Part shown: piece by piece, positions 40,542-41,706 of the stretch
How positions within the stretch are numbered: position 1 is the stretch's first letter
Layout of the letters: the number at the start of each line of letters is the position of its first letter
Assembly: GCA_002293475.1 (NCBI GenBank)
Contig: DBDG01000053.1
Coordinates: 1 to 41,706, forward strand
From: Lachnospiraceae bacterium UBA938
Lineage (GTDB): Bacteria > Bacillota > Clostridia > Lachnospirales > Lachnospiraceae
Length of the DNA stretch: 41,706 nt
Reading direction: 5' to 3'
Notes under the pieces: generated by a model
Database searches by the model: none
The model's input: only the letters and a program-made list of their open reading frames with translations
Told to the model about the DNA's origin: nothing
Made by a program: the position numbers and the translations under genes

Positions 40542-41564
40542 TCAATAGTTAGCTGATAATATTCGGTAAATCTCATCTCTCCCCGGTGGATTCAGGAACC
40601 GGATTTCTCCGCCGTTTGTCACAATCCGATCACGTTTATCGGTCGTCTGTCCGATTACCGCGGCAGGTATTCCGGCCACTTTTAGAGTGTCGGTAAGTTC
40701 CTCCCCCCTGTCAGTAAGCATCAGCAGCATCCCGCCGGCAAGCAGTTCATAGGGGTTTACGTCAACCAGTTCGCAAACCTCGATTGTTTCTTGTTTGACC
40801 GGTATTTTCTTTAAATCAACCCTTATTCCGACACCCTCTCTTTCCGCAAACTCCCAAAGAGCACCAAATATTCCGCCATTTCTGGCATCATGCATTACCG
40901 TAACGCCGGCTTTCGCCGCACAAGCCGCCTCAGGCAATATCGACAGGCATCTGTTATACCCTTTGGCTTCTGCAATCAGTTCTGACGGAAGACGGTCAGC
41001 TAATTTTTGCTCCAATGCATGCGCAATCAAAGATGTTCCTTCTAGACCGATCCACTTACTTGCCACAATATCCTGACCGGATCTGGCATTTTGAGGCGAC
41101 GGCCTTTTTACCTGATTCCAGCCTATGCCGACTGCCGTTACAACCGGTCTGGTCACGCCGTCGGTAACCTCTGTATGTCCGCCCATAATCCGTACGGAAC
41201 ATTTCTTACAAGTAACCCGGACTTGTTTCATGATATCTTGGATATCTTTTTCTTCACTTTCCGAGGGAAGTAAAACCGACAGCAAGATGCCGACCGGCTG
41301 CGCTCCCCCGGCAGCCACATTATTGACAGCAGCAATAACTGCATGATCTATCCCGGCATTATTATCCAGACAAAAAGGCTGCACCGATAAGGCCGTACTG
41401 CTTCCTCCATACATAAGAAAAGCGCAGTCTGTCCCTATGCCTGCGCCTTTTACGTCTATTTCCTGCTTCACACTGTCTTGCCCAGACCCATTATGAACAG
41501 ATTGATTTATCTCTCGCAATACCGAACGTTTTAGAACCGATTCTGATACCTTTCCTGTTTTCAT
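40542..41564 (-). CDS. AIR synthase-related (HypE/PurM-fold) protein
   Basis: A 340-aa protein with the two-domain PurM/HypE fold: an ATP-binding N-terminal half (GIGTDCAFLMYGG, AVIAAVNNVAAGGAQPVGIL, RIMGGHTEVTDGVTRPVVTA) and a C-terminal half (GVTVMHDARNGGIFGALWEF, VNPYELLAGGMLLMLTDRGE). It lacks the C-terminal Pro-Arg-Ile-Cys tail that HypE uses for thiocarboxamide and cyanide synthesis, so it is not HypE itself, and no hydrogenase genes are near. The reaction is unknown; an ATP-dependent activation step is likely from the fold. AGAGGGA lies close to the ATG. Confidence 0.8.
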   Translation of the reverse strand: MKTGKVSESVLKRSVLREINQSVHNGSGQDSVKQEIDVKGAGIGTDCAFLMYGGSSTALSVQPFCLDNNAGIDHAVIAAVNNVAAGGAQPVGILLSVLLPSESEEKDIQDIMKQVRVTCKKCSVRIMGGHTEVTDGVTRPVVTAVGIGWNQVKRPSPQNARSGQDIVASKWIGLEGTSLIAHALEQKLADRLPSELIAEAKGYNRCLSILPEAACAAKAGVTVMHDARNGGIFGALWEFAEREGVGIRVDLKKIPVKQETIEVCELVDVNPYELLAGGMLLMLTDRGEELTDTLKVAGIPAAVIGQTTDKRDRIVTNGGEIRFLNPPGRDEIYRILSANY

Positions 41565-41628
41565 GGATCCCTCTTCTCTTATCTTTATTCTATCCGTACT
41601 CTGTCATTACCCTGCCTGACCTACTATT

Positions 41629-41706
41629 CTAAGCGGCTGGCTGACCTTCCGCCGGAGCGACCGGCTGGTCTTCCACCGGAGCGGCTGGCTGGCCTTCTGC
41701 CGGAGC
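41629..41706 (-). CDS. 3' end of a gene with Pro/Ala/Glu-rich repeats (partial)
   Basis: The last 25 codons of a gene running in from the right edge, ending TAG at 41629-41631. They encode three copies of an eight-residue unit of the form A-P-[AV]-E-[GD]-Q-P-[AV] and a final Ala. This is typical of a surface-exposed or linker tail, but the rest of the protein is outside the window, so family and function cannot be told. Confidence 0.7.
   Translation of the reverse strand, partial: APAEGQPAAPVEDQPVAPAEGQPAA
41635..41706 (-). repeat. 24-bp tandem repeat, three visible copies
   Basis: Units at 41635-41658, 41659-41682 and 41683-41706 each encode an eight-residue Pro/Ala/Glu/Gln unit and differ from each other at a few positions. 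The array continues past the window edge. Confidence 0.85.

Noticed and set aside
1..41706. CRISPR arrays, tRNA or rRNA genes, insertion sequences, prophage
   Set aside because: No regularly spaced repeats, cloverleaf-like segments, transposase or integrase motifs were seen on either strand.

Overview
The window looks like a stretch of core chromosome from a Clostridia species, most likely Lachnospiraceae or a close relative. This is inferred from the gene families present: type III glutamine synthetase, an RNase J gene beside ireB-ruvX-DUF1292, a CIRCE-controlled hrcA-grpE-dnaK-dnaJ operon, a Lys/Ala-rich DUF6465 protein, an HPr-like protein without the active histidine, and strong purine-rich Shine-Dalgarno sites. 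I see no rRNA, tRNA, CRISPR array, insertion sequence, prophage or integrase. Coding density is high and no gap between genes exceeds 300 bases.

Left part (1-13.9 kb), nearly all on the minus strand. glnN is followed upstream by a set matching the Bacillus yrrK-yrrO neighbourhood: ireB, ruvX, DUF1292, rnj, a very short MltG-like membrane protein, trmR and a U32 peptidase-family tRNA hydroxylase (trhP). Next come mtaB, a divergent plus-strand HPr-like gene with its own promoter and terminator, then prmA-rsmE-nifS-thiI. Taken together the segment is rich in tRNA, rRNA and ribosome modification enzymes (ho5U/mo5U34, ms2t6A37, s4U8, m3U1498, L11 methylation); trmL, for the ribose of position 34, lies further right.

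Middle (14-27.8 kb). A plus-strand DUF3048 lipoprotein with a near-consensus promoter ends in a bidirectional terminator. Minus-strand genes follow: a YghZ-type aldo/keto reductase, the heat-shock operon with a perfect CIRCE, a DUF6465 protein with a histone H1-like tail, uppP, a patatin-like lipase, an aminotransferase, a membrane-embedded chemoreceptor without a recognisable ligand domain, and a FabH-like ketosynthase whose His and Asn catalytic positions are replaced.

Right part (27.8-41.7 kb). A mannose-6-phosphate isomerase sits with a LacI-type regulator and palindromic operator-like sites. Then come nudC, a ferredoxin-fused aldo/keto reductase with a perfect 20-bp palindrome in its promoter, and a GNAT acetyltransferase with an unassigned N-terminal domain. 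A plus-strand run follows (cyclophilin, mutS2, response regulator, histidine kinase), then minus-strand trmL, an aminotransferase/Lrp regulator pair, an orphan HypE-like AIR-synthase-fold protein, and at the edge the 3' end of a gene with 24-bp repeats encoding a Pro/Ala/Glu-rich tail.

I found no clear new multi-gene system. The best leads are the FabH-like protein with a Cys-Ser-Tyr site beside a chemoreceptor, the His-less HPr-like protein, the H1-like DUF6465 protein, the catalytic-domain-less MltG, and several operator-like palindromes whose regulators can be tested.
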